64,000 nt of DNA from Agelaius tricolor (Eukaryota; Chordata; Aves; Passeriformes; Icteridae): positions 12,622,501 to 12,686,500 of the forward strand of contig JALJCS010000012.1 in assembly GCA_023055355.1 (NCBI GenBank), given 5' to 3'. Under the pieces are notes generated by a model. The model was given only the letters and a program-made list of their open reading frames with translations, had not been told where the DNA came from and searched no databases. Shown piece by piece: positions 39,556 through 51,000 of this stretch. A program made the translations under genes and the position numbers. How positions within the stretch are numbered: position 1 is the stretch's first letter; the number at the start of each line of letters is the position of its first letter.

Positions 39556-42299
39556 TTTAATTCTGGGTCATATGGTTGTAAAGGATTCTGTTCTCCAGCA
39601 TGATCAGAAGTAAATGAGATTCCCCTAAATTAGAAAAGTAACTTCTCTCATCTTGTTGTCACTGCAGTATTTGTAATTAATTTTTGCTGGTAACCCTTTG
39701 ATACTCAGCCTGCACACTCTAGTTTATATCTTTAATCTCTTTTTGTTTGAGTAGCACAATTTCAGCCTTGAATGTTGACTTTAGACAATGTGTGTTTTTA
39801 TCAACTTTTCATACCTCCTTCTTACCAATTGTGTGTCAGAGGTTGGAATCCTGACAGTACACCACAAAACTGGGAGTTCTGCCTTAGCTCTTGCTCATGA
39901 CATTCTATTCCATATGGGCTCAGTCTTTCTCAAGGTGTTTGGTTCTTGCATGTGAATTTCAGCTCTTGGATCTGCTCAGCTCTTTAGGGCCTGGGAGTAG
40001 CTGTACTACATGGAGCCTTGTGATGCACAATTCTCAAACTTCTCCTGTGCTCTGATTGCTCCTTTTAAGTAAAAAAAGCTTGAGGACTGAGTTTCTTCTC
40101 TCCTTTCTCTCAATGCATTTCTTATCTGAGTATGAACCTTGGGCCAGGTGATGATCAGTCAAGCAATAAGGGCAGCATCAGAATATGTTGAGATTTTAGG
40201 AGCTGTCTGGGTGCCAACTTCTAGGCATAACTTCCACCTCAAATAAATGTAGATATGGCAGGAACAGGATAAAGTTAAGTTGCTCTTTTCCTCAATAAAT
40301 ACTGACTAAAGGAAGACCAAAACTCTGAATTTATTTGCCACTAGACAAAGCCGATAGGATTTGAAAAAAATAGTTTTAAAAATCCTACTTGTTGCTAACT
40401 CAGGCTGGTCACACAAGAGCAGACATAAAAACTGCAATAACATGGTTATGGAAGGTAGAGCTAGATTAGATAACTTTTAAAAGGTTCTAAAGTTTTATTA
40501 CATATGAATTTTTTCTCCTTTTTTTTATTTCTGCAAAATGTGTGCTGCAAGAATCATAGTCCAGCAGGAACTTATTTTACAGGCCACAATGCATGAAAAA
40601 TAGTACAAATAAAATTCAAAACTCCACAGTAAAAAATTAACTCCCAAAATATCATTTTTCTATAAAATATGTAGCATATGTAGAAGTCTCAGTGCCATGG
40701 TTATATAAATGATATACAGACACTTAGGAATAATGCTGTCATTCTAACCCATACCTATAAGAATGTGTCATGCCATCAGGAATTTTTTACGTGCTCTTTG
40801 CACCTATATATTTTTATTAATGGTTCTGATCACTTAAAGGTTATAGGTACCTCTCTTTCCCACTACATGGCAAAGTCACTGTTTTTTCATGTGCTGTTTT
40901 CACCTTGCTTACTGGCAATCCTTGCAAGCCACCCCTTTGGCCAGGCTAGATGTCAGAAAATGAGGCAAAGGGTTTGGCTTTCAAATCTGAAAGTGGGACT
41001 GGCAGATGATTCCCTCTGTGGACTGATAGGTGTATGCTTTCCTGAAGCTTTGCTCTACTCTGAAAATACCATTTTGGGAGGCCTGAATTTGTTCATTTAT
41101 TGGGGAATTCTGTGCTTTCAGGAGTAAACAAAAAGAGTAACATTTGGTCAAGATATTATTAAAGTTTTATGTACACTATAAAATGCAAACAAAAGAATTT
41201 CTTTAGTTAACTGGCTGGGAGAAGTCTATTAACTTATGGTATGTCTTTAAGACAATGGGAGTTTACACTGACTTTCCCACGCGAGCAATGCATCTTGAAA
41301 GGATCTAAAGTTTAGAACAGAAATATTCCCTCTTGAACATCACACTGGGAATCACTGACAGTGGAAAGAATAAAGAGATGTCAGGAGATATGGGGGAGGA
41401 AAACACAGCACCATTTCCAGGTTTGGTGGTTTTTAGAATCTAGAGTTAGAACTAACTCTGCCTACCAACTCTTCCCCCCAAGGACTTCTTTCTGTACAAA
41501 ATTCGGAACTCTGTGTTCAGAGCAATCTATGCTGAGACATCCTCAAAGTATTTTTGTAGCATTCTACTGTATTAGAGGAAAGATAGGTTGTTATTTTCTT
41601 GCTTTTTACCACCCCTCTACAATGCTGTCTCATCCTGTCTGCTGGGAGTCCTCCCAATACAGATGGAATTGTATTGAGTAAAGACTACTAGAAAATCAAG
41701 TTTATTTACCTCCTTCACAATGTGCTCATGTGGCTTGAGGGGAAAGCTGAGTGTGTTTGGGGCATTCCTGACTCGTTTGCTGGTATGTGTTTGGGAATTA
41801 CTGCAGTGGGAATCATTTCAGACTGCCTCGTGTCTTAAGCTCCAGTGTTTGTTGGTTTTGGGGTTTTTGTTCTGTGTTTTTTTCCCCAATGTGCTAGCTG
41901 GCAAAAAGTGAACAAAGAAATGGAAGCACTGAAAATGGGGCATTGATGAACAGTGATGCAGTAAGAGAAAGGAGAGGGAGGAATTGCAGGGATAAATTCG
42001 AGATGCCCGGCAGAGCCCAGAGCAGTGCATGGGAAGGGATTTCAAATGATACAAAGTCAAAGGAAAACAAAGTGCATTACCCTTCAGATGAACACAGTGT
42101 CAGCTGCTTTACAACAAGCCTCAGTTGCAGCCCTGTGCTGTGACCTGTCCTTGCTGGCTATTTCCCTTGTGGTAGGTCATGAGCAGTTTTATTGGCTCCT
42201 CTCTGCACTGGTCACCGTGTCACTGCAGAGAGAGAACATCCCTGCTTGAGATGGGCTGTGCAAAACAAACCTACTGGGCCATTTCAGAGCCACCATGGC
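39556..42299. other. Unique noncoding DNA
   Basis: No gene is seen. Frames at 40765-41127 (120 codons) and 41361-41681 (106 codons) lack recognisable domains, and no exon boundaries are supported. Confidence 0.7.
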
Positions 42300-42520
42300 A
42301 CTCTCTGTAATTTAAACCTTCTGAGAGCATGCACAGTATCAATGTCTGATTCATATTAAAGACACTGGGCTAATTAGAGCAGTGAAAATGAAAATGCAAT
42401 TAGAGTGGACATGCATGCAAAAAAATTTAATATTAATTTTGATAACTATTTTACTAACTTCATAACAGACATGACATTTGACCAGGAAGCAATTGCTTTG
42501 AGCTGCTTTCGATTGAAAAA
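42300..42520. promoter_or_regulatory. Putative conserved noncoding element
   Basis: Repeat-free AT-rich DNA with GCTAATTAGAG, GCAATTAGAG, AATATTAATTTTGAT and CAATTGCTTTGA words, giving several homeodomain cores in about 150 bases. CTTTGA-type words resemble TCF/LEF sites. The call is inferred from motif density only. Confidence 0.28.
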
Positions 42521-44639
42521 ATACAAACATTCAAAAAGAAATGTTTTGGTTGTCTATAAGTTCTGCTCTCAAGAAAAAGCAGATGAGTTCCAAGTTTAGG
42601 CCTACTTTAAAGATAAGTCTGATCAGAAATTAGTTCTAAATGTGCACAGTTTGATGCTGGTTTTGAAAACTTCCACTGCTACCCAGTTGCCAGGAGTTTT
42701 AAAGGACAGCCTGTGTGCAGCCTCTGTGTGACTGGACAGGGAGCAGAGAGCCGTGTGATACAACAGTGGTAAAATCAACAGGAGTCTAATCATGACAGCC
42801 TGAAGCTGTTTATAATTATAATGCTTAATTAGGTGAGACACAAACAAGGAGAGAGTTCATTTGGTCAACATTCTCTACAGTAATGTGTTCTGATGGGAAA
42901 TAAAATCTCTATGCTGACCAAGTAATCAAAACAATGTTTTACACTGTTCATAGCCTTTGGCAAAGTTCAACTTTGTAGCTGTGACATTTTATGGAAGGTT
43001 TGAGCCAAACCTTACCTATTTTAAAAAATTCTGCCTGTAAAGAGCAACTCTTCTAGAGATGAAGGAGATGCAGTCCTTCCCAAGCCATGTTTTTCTATTT
43101 GAAAACTGAAAACTGTTTCTCTGGAGAGGCTGTGTGGTTATTTAGTTTGATTATATTACATCCTGCAATATAATCTGTTGGGTAAGCAAGGTGTTCACAG
43201 CTCTGCAGTCTGCCCTAATGGTGGACACAGGGAGCTGCAGTGCAGGTGACCCAGCCAAAATCCTGCAGGGCTGTGCTGGGCAGCTCTCAGCCAGGGTATC
43301 CACAGGGCTGGGAGCACTTGGCAGGGAGCTGTGCCATTGCTCTGTGGTGGAACTGCAGAGCTCTCCGTGGTGGGAAACCACAGGATGCCAATACATAACC
43401 CCAGAGGCAGAGCTTTGTTTTCTAGACCTTTGTTTGCTGACCTCCTTACCATCAAAAGGTGTGATCCACGTTGGATTGGTGTCCTCATGGCACCTCATCC
43501 CTTGCAGCAGCAAATATGTATGCAGGAGAATAAAAAAGGATTCCGAGAACAAAAAAATTCAGTAGCATTTTCCCTGCAGGAAACACCTGCAGCCTCCAGA
43601 AATTTAGTTCTCTGAAGGGTATTTTGAGCCAGATGTAGCTTACATGTTATTTCTCCTGAGGTATTTTTCCGACTTCTACCTATTTTTCTCCCAATTGCAT
43701 CCTTTGTCCTGTCCCCCACAAGTATTTTTGTGGTGAAAAGAGCCCTTTTGCCTTGAGATGGTTTCACGGTAGTGCAGTTTTATGGGAGACTTTGGAGTCC
43801 TAGCAGAGGGTCAGACTCCCAAACATCATATCTGATGTGGCACAAGCTCTGTGAACTTTATGCACACCCTGCATTTTGGGTACACACTCCAGGTTTGCTG
43901 TGGTGGCAAAAATCAAGAGGTTAAGCAAGACATAAATGTGTGTTTTGGGCACAGAGGAAGAGAAGACTTTTCTGCTGCAATATGGCAGTTGTTAGTGGTT
44001 TTCTTTTTGGTATTTTTGTTTGGTTTTGCATTCGTTTGGTTGTGATGTGGTGCATTACTTAATTGTGACAAAAATGAAAGTTTTTGCCAGAAATTCAGTG
44101 TGATTTATGCAGTTTTTCTGCAAACTTTAGAGAGGTTGCTTTATTTAGAAAAGAGGAACGTGGGAAAATTCCCCAAAACATGTAAAGAAAAGTATCACTT
44201 GAAAGTGTTTGAGTTTAGAAAAGGAGTCCTGATGCACTCAAAATTAAGGAAATATTTTGCTGAAGCTGTCATTTTTTTCAGCTAGAGTGGGAAAAAACCA
44301 AAACCAGTTTCATTAGTTTTGTGCTGTAATGGTTATTGTGACTGATATCAGTAGTTGAAAGCACAACAGTAGGTAGCATGTAAAGCAGAAATTATAAAAA
44401 CACTGCAAAAAATATGGAAAAACGTGATTTTTAATTCTGGGCTTCAGTCTTTGGTAGAGAGACTGAAGTAACAAAATATTTTACAAAACTAAATATTAAT
44501 TTTGTAATTTATCTCAAGTCTTGGGGAATAGTTCACTGTTGTATGTAATTGTGCAGCCATTGCAACTGTAGAGTAAGTTAATAAAAATGACTTACAATGC
44601 TGAGTATTAATTTTTGACTAACAAGTTGTAATGCTCACT
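42521..44639. other. Unique noncoding DNA with GC-richer centre (about 43190-43420)
   Basis: No gene is recognised. The GC-richer centre supports overlapping open frames on both strands (124 codons + and 133 codons -). Opposite-strand mirroring shows they reflect base composition rather than a gene. Confidence 0.68.
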
Positions 44640-45020
44640 TCTGTGCTCCAGGGATTGTTTCTTCTTTAATGCAATTAGCATTTTTCTGCTGAAGGAGGCA
44701 TGTTCTTACCCAAGCCATAAATTATTAAACAACCCTAAATAAAAAATTTGAAGTACGCATGTATGCATTTCTGTGTGTTTCTTCAGGCAATTAATTTTTA
44801 ATTTAACAATGTCGTATATTGGCAGTAACTTTTAGCGCAGTAAGGTTGTTTTATCCATTTTATTGTCATTTAATACATCAACTGTAGGCTACACACACAA
44901 GCAAGAGCTTTTCGAGCCAGAGTGTTGAATTGAATTATTTTATATTTCTGTACAGTTTCCAGAAAATAAGCATTAAATGGAGTGATAAACCTGACTCAGA
45001 ATAAATCATGTTAAAACGAG
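44640..45020. promoter_or_regulatory. Putative conserved noncoding element (CpG-retaining, homeobox-rich)
   Basis: This unique AT-rich stretch contains ATTGTT (44654-44659), CAATTA (44672-44677), CAATTAATT (44788-44796) and several more TAAT cores. It also keeps isolated CpGs (in TACGCATG, GTCGTA, AGCGCAG, TTCGAGCC and AACGAGG) despite general CpG loss. This combination is what I would expect of a deeply conserved developmental enhancer. It ends where the CR1 remnant begins. No coding frame exists. An alignment is needed. Confidence 0.35.
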
Positions 45021-45052
45021 GAAGCAGAATGTATTGAAAGATTATTTAATAG

Positions 45053-45850
45053 AGTTCCTGAACATCAGTCCTGGAACCAATTTTGTTTAATGTTTTTAGT
45101 AATGGCTTTGGCACAAAAAGCGTGGTATTCTGTTGAAATTTACTAAAGATTCAAAGTCGGGCGGCATTGTCAACAGACAGGACAAATTGAATTGCTGGGC
45201 AGAAAGTGTGGAATGACATTGAAGGTGGAATTTTTTATTTCTTTTTGTTTTATGATATCTCTTCCACTCTTAAAAGAGAGATTAAATTCCACAGTAAAAA
45301 TCATAAAGTAAAGCACTTAGGGAACAAAAAAAAATTCCACATGATACTAACTGCCCGTCCCTTCAGGGGGGTAAACAGGATAGTCTATACATTGATCCAG
45401 ATGTGCCCTGGGGAGGCACATCTGGAGTGCTGTGTCCAGTTCTGGGCTGCTCTGCCCAGGAGAGACATGGAGCTCCTGGAGCAGGTCCAGCCGAGGCTGC
45501 AGGGGTGATGGAGGGAGGGCTTGGAGCCTCTCTCTTCTGAGCAAGGCTGGGGGAGCTGGGCCTGCCCAGCCTCAGGGAGAGAGGACTCGGAGGGGCCCTC
45601 CCCTGGGTACACAAATCTCTGCAGGGAGGGCTCAGAGGAGGAGCAGGCTCTGCTCAGTGGTGCTGAGCAATAGCACAAGAGGCAAAGGGCAGAAACTGAT
45701 ACCCAGGAAATTCCACCTGAACATGAGGAACAACTTCACTGTGCAGGAGCCCATGCACTGGGACAGACTGCCCAGAGAGGATGAGGAGTCTCCGTCATGG
45801 AGCACTGAGGTCCCTCCCAGCCTGACCCAATCTGTGATTCTGCAGGACTC
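45053..45850 (+). mobile_element. CR1 LINE fragment: decayed reverse-transcriptase C-terminal half and 3' end
   Basis: This is the largest repeat in the window. At 45068-45106 the frame reads VLEPILFNVFSNG, matching the conserved VLGP-LFN-F segment of CR1 ORF2 reverse transcriptase, just before the catalytic aspartate motif. That motif is not preserved. In the same frame KFHSKNHKVKHLG and HLECCVQFWA (to about 45505) match the CR1 thumb and C-terminal region, ending in TGA at 45506-45508. The frame then shifts at about 45543 and again between 45600 and 45645, where RKFHLNMRNNFTVQ continues the ORF2 C-terminus. The end near TGTGATTCTGCAGG resembles a decayed CR1 3' tail. The copy is 5'-truncated and inactive. 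The 165-codon frame at 45432-45929 is partly this coding remnant and partly chance. Confidence 0.93.
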
Positions 45851-47857
45851 TGAGTTGCCAGTGGGATGCAGCTGTGGAGGAGAAGCAAAATTCAGTGGCA
45901 GATTGCAGAATTCAAGATCTTCCCAGTAAAATTGCCAGAGTAGCAAACCCCCGTGAAAAATCCTGTTACTCCTTAGGGGATTTTATACACTCTGTAGGGA
46001 CTTAAATATTCCTGTGTAAGAAGCTGGTATTATTACAGGTAAAGACTGAATTTGCTGCTGATTTTGGACATTATGTATCATAGCATTTGCAGGGTTTTTC
46101 TTTTATATAAAGTATCATGTTAGATGCTGTTATAGCAGTTATATAGTTAAATCCCTAGAATACTTAGATGAGAAATAGAGGTGACCTGGAGTGCTTTGAC
46201 ACTGGGATGAATAGTTTTTGATGCATTCTTTAATTATTTTTCTTTCTGAAAAATCCCTTAACGTTTCATGACTTCAGAATCTATAACTCAAAGTATAAAA
46301 TTGTAAATCATGTCACTTCTGAAAATTTATACTTAAGAACAATTAGTCTATTCTCTGTCTAGTGGATGATAAATATACTTTTTTCCTTTGTCTTTGAGAC
46401 TGATGTCTTGCTAATATTAGTTTTAATATTTTAGATAATTGTCATTATGTATATTTCCATAATATTATATAATAGCTTTGCTTTTATTTTAAAATGGGCT
46501 AAAAGAGCTCATTAAGAATGCAAGAATATATCTTTATATTTTGGTTCTCTTGGAAAGGTATAAATATATTAATTGTAACTAAAAACATAGTTTTCAAAAT
46601 GTATTATTTTTAGATTTTGAAAACTGGAGCATTAAGCAGTGGAATAGTCACAAGAGAGGATTTATGGACACTAACATCTGCTGTGTTATTTCAGTGTTAT
46701 GGAAATACACTGCAGACTGCAAATAGAAATAATTGCACATTTTAATGGGAGGGATCCAGATTGAGTTTGTTTATTGATATTTTTCATCAAGTCTAAATAG
46801 ATCATAATTTCATATCAGTCACAGTGACTGAAGCCCATGTTGACCTCACTCATGGTTCCTCAAGCCTTGTCATAGGTAACTTTCTGGAATGATTGATTTG
46901 TGTGTCTTGCCAGTCATGCCACTTTAGGGTTAGTGAATGTGGTGCATGACCAGAGGAAGGGCAATGACAGAAAGGGGAAAGTCTTTCAGAGGTTTGGCAC
47001 ACGTCCAAGCATGTGCATTCTACCTTGGAAGAGGAAGAGGAGTTTGCTATGGCTTAGGTTCTGTGCCCCAAGTGAGCCCCCTTGTGTCATCTGGGGCAGA
47101 AGATGCACTGTCCAAGTATTTCCTGGGCTTCTTTCTTCTTCAGTGCCACAATATTTTTCTGACTATTAGAGGCTGAAATAGAAGATTTTTGGGGGTTTTT
47201 TTGGTGCTTTTTTATTCATGATAGGCCCACCATGAGTAGACAGGGCAAACGGTACCACTATTTCCATATCATATTTTATTTCAAGCTTTTGACCTATCTG
47301 AAAACATATTTAGAGGCTTATAAATGCACTTCTAAAGAAGATAAGATTTTTCAAAGACTTTTACTCTTCCAGACCCTTGGGTATACATTTCTACTTTTGG
47401 ATTTTTAGCTTACTGAAATGGAAATGTTTCAGTTTAAGCCACATGATTTTATAAATAAACAAGATGTGATGAGTTGCTGAGTTAGTCATGTTTTGCTCCC
47501 TTTGGACTTGCTGGAGATCTAGTCTATAAACTCAGTGAAAACTAGGATTTAATTAGCATTACCCTGAAGGAGATGTTTCCATGTGATCAGCTACATAATG
47601 TTCTAAAATTGCTTAGTTTTCTTCATCAACTACAAGCAGAGCTAGGCACAGCCATGGTGGTTCAGTAAACGAATTAATTAATATTCTTCTTTTACCAAAA
47701 AATGGATAAAAGCATTGGGAATAGCTGAATCTATCTTGCCTTCTACTTGTAGCTTTAACACCAAGTCTTCTGTTGGTGGGATGAAGTCAGGAATTGAGTC
47801 TATGTGTGTTTGTGTGTTATGTGAAGGGACTCTGGGGAAGCTGTTATACAACAAATG
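45851..47857. other. Unique AT-rich noncoding DNA
   Basis: No gene or further repeat is recognised between two CR1 fragments. A T5G5T7 tract lies at 47186-47202. Sequence near 47640-47700 carries ATTAATTAATATTC and may be regulatory, with little support. Confidence 0.68.
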
Positions 47858-48040
47858 CCAAATGTTCCTCACGGTCAGGCCAGCCTGGATGGGGATTTGA
47901 GCAGCCTGGTCCAGTGGAAAGTGCCCTGCCCATGGCAGAGGGCTTGGAACAAGTGATCTTTAAGCATTTAATGATCCTACGAGATCCTATGAGAGATCCT
48001 ATGAGAGAGAGAAAGATCCTAAAGAAATCCTATGAGAGAT
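47858..48040 (+). mobile_element. CR1 LINE 3'-terminal fragment with expanded tail repeat
   Basis: The fragment begins near TCAGGCCAGCCTGGATGGGG and carries the CR1 3' UTR hallmarks AGCAGCCTGGTCCAGTGGAA, CTGCCCATGGCAGAGGG and TGATCTTTAAG. It lacks part of the usual CCTTCCAACCCAAACC segment. It ends in variants of the CR1 tail unit, with GATCCTACGA, GATCCTATGAGA twice and decayed copies from 47973 to 48038. It retains no coding capacity beyond short chance frames. It is 5'-truncated like most CR1 copies, and is separated from the fragment at 45053-45850 by about 2 kb of unrelated DNA, so a separate insertion is most likely. Confidence 0.9.
47973..48038 (+). repeat. Tandem GATCCTATGAGA-type repeat at CR1 3' tail
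   Basis: Four to five imperfect 10-12 bp units derived from the CR1 tail. CR1 copies normally end in a few short tail units; here the units have gained GAGA insertions and been amplified locally. Confidence 0.8.
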
Positions 48041-51000
48041 TTCTTAATGTGATGATGAGCATTAAATACAGCTCACTGAAGAAAAATGACTTTAGTACAG
48101 GAAAAGGTATGGAAGGTAATTTTTTTTGCTCAGCTATCTCAGCTGGCCTAAGAGTCTTGCCGACTTCTGAACACCAGTGCCTCAGTTATCATCTATTACC
48201 CATCTTGTGATCTGTGAATTCAGAAAAGCTTATCTGAAATACAAAAATATCAACTGTTTTTAAATTTTAAGCTAAACTTTTAATTCTATGAAATGTATAT
48301 AATATTTTAAATTATTCTTACTGAAATTTTTTCTTTATCGTAATCTCATATAATGTTCAATGCTTAATAAAGTATACTCTTTTACTATGCCTCAAAAGTT
48401 TTTAGTGATTGGTAGAAAATTGGAAGCATTGGGAGGAGTTTGAAGATTTTGTCTTGGCTTTTAAACTACAGAAAAAGGCATCACCAAAATTGATAGGATT
48501 TATTTTATTAGTATTTTCAATATTATCAATTGTGTCAAGTATTGTCAACCAGAAGAATCCAATCACAACCACACTGTTTAAACTCTAGACTTGCTCCCCC
48601 AAAAGCAAGTTAAAAAAAATAAAATTAGTATTTTCTGTAGGCCATCAGAGAGAACTGCAATTTTTTGCTGGCTCAGGGATATGCAGCAAATCAGCTTAAT
48701 TCTTAATGCAATGTGTGCTTAGTTGAGATCTGTCTGTGGTGAAAGCGTTTTTCCCAACATCTGTAAGGATTCTTCCTGCCAAGTAGGATCTTTACAACTC
48801 CAAAGCCCCACTCTTTAGCAGCCATCTGAAAATACACTTGAAACATATGGGTGCTGAAGGATGAGAGTATGGGCCATCTGGTCATCATATGTCTTCTTTG
48901 CATGCTTACATTGGTTTGTCAAGGGTCTCAGAACTGTTTCTGAAGGATTGTTAAATGAGACAAAACCAGAGATTTCTGCAAAGCAGTGAAAGGTCTGTGG
49001 CCCCTTTGGCACCTCTGTTTTAACCTGTAAAGCAAAATGCCTGTGCTAACCCAGTGTCACTGCCTGCTGCTGGAGGGTCAAAATGTGTCCTTATGGCTTT
49101 TGGCTCTGGTGTCCCCCAAATGTCACCGGCCTGCAAGGGTGTGTCACAGGTGGGTGTGGCTGTGCTGGCACTGACCTGGGGACAAAGCTGGGCTCTGAGG
49201 GGACAGCAGGGAGCAGTGCCTGCTGCCTCTTCAGGTTATGGACACTGGCTACAGTCAGATTGCTGTATAACCTTCATTTGTACTGCTCTGAGTGCCCAGT
49301 GACCATTTCATTGCTGTGGCAGTGGTCTTCCACTTAGTACAGGTTTTCTGCACTAGAAGTATTTAAGAGGAAGAAAAAATACCCCATTGTCTGCCTCAGG
49401 TATGGAAAATTTTATCTCCTGGCACTTAACATGAGACTTAAAATGTCCAACTCTTATTTTCAACTATGATGAGAGGAAGTTTAGGTCTACAGTTATCCAG
49501 TCTTTCTCTAACTTCTTATTTTCCCTTGTTAAGGAGAGAGGATAAGATACTATATAAGATCTCTTTCAGTAAAAAAATGTTTTTCTTTGAATGCTTTGCT
49601 GAAATTTTTAGTGCCATAATGAATTGCACAGTATTGTAGATCATTGACTTCTTTGTGGGAAATGCTGTCTTAACAGGAGATGTGTACCTGTCAAGATCCA
49701 CGTAGTCATCCACATTTTATGGTTTTGTTAAACCAGAAAGTTGATCAACAAGCAGAAAATTGCTTGGAATATTAATGAGAACAGTAGAATGTGCTGCATT
49801 CTCATGGAAAGGTTTTAAATATTTTCCATTAAAGCTGCATGACCAGTGTACAGGTAGGGATGTATAATTAATTAGGAAAATATTTTACTATCTTGATATG
49901 CATCAGTAATAGAATTGGTGTTGTTTTCTTAAAAACTGGCTAACAGGAAATATGGTGCTGAAAATATTGTGTAAATTACCACTGAATACTAATATTGAGA
50001 ATTTTATACAACCTTTGTGTTTGTGCCTTTTTCTTGCATGAGTAGTTCCCTGTTTTAGAAGAATTTGTTCCATTAAATTTTGCCAAAAAAATAACCCAAC
50101 CAAAATAAAACTCCTAGTTATTCTGTTTGGTATAATTTTGCATATATATGTATCTATTTCTTCATGCTTCTGAGCAACATAGATAATGTGAAGAAAAGCT
50201 CTGAGTGTAGCTGTAGGATGAATTCCATTTCCTCTCAAGCTGATTTTGATCACCCTCACATAGCTCTGAAAACAAAGTTCCTGTAACTGAAGGGATCAGG
50301 GGAGTTTTCAGTCCCTTCTTTCTCTAACCCATTGCTGAGATCCAAGTTGAGGCTGTGGTGTCAAGTCCCAGTAATCTGAATAAAGAAAAAGCAAAGATTT
50401 TTGATTGTGCAGGAATGTTTCAGATGTGATAGCCTTTGCTGTGATTGCAACCAGTCCTTGCAAATGTCTTGGCAAACTGTAAAAATACTTTAAATCATGT
50501 TCTAAGTGAACTGAACAGTTTGGTAGAGATCAAGTCCTGGTTATATTCTTTAAGTTCAGTTCTGCAGCATTTCTTCTCTTCAGTCGTGCTAAGGGCCATA
50601 CTTGTTAATATATTGCTAAAACAAAAATAAATGCAATTACAATATTAGCAAATTATTTTCTTTCCACTTTTGCTGCACCTTATTGTCTGTGCCTTTTTTT
50701 ATGACTGAACACTACCCCTGATATCAAACACTTTGAGGAATGCAAATTAGAGTTGCGGTTTATGTAAAGTATTATCCTCATTCCCTGTGTTCAGACCTAA
50801 ATTACTGAAATTTTAGAGGTTTAAAGTTAGAGCATTTCTGCAAACAAAGGCATCCTAATGTATTCCTGTGTATTTCAGTGCTTTTCAAAGGGGTGTGTGA
50901 GGATGAGTGAAAGGAGATAACAGCAAAAGCCTGCAGACTGAAATATGCTTTCTGGACTCCCTTCAGGATTACACTAAATACAGAATTTTTTTCCCTCTCC

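Noticed and set aside
43151..43615. Overlapping 133- and 124-codon frames in GC-richer DNA
   Set aside because: Same composition effect on both strands, with no domain and no exon boundaries.
45432..45929. 165-codon + strand open frame as a host gene
   Set aside because: Its middle matches the CR1 ORF2 C-terminus and its first part is CR1 read out of frame; it is a retrotransposon remnant.
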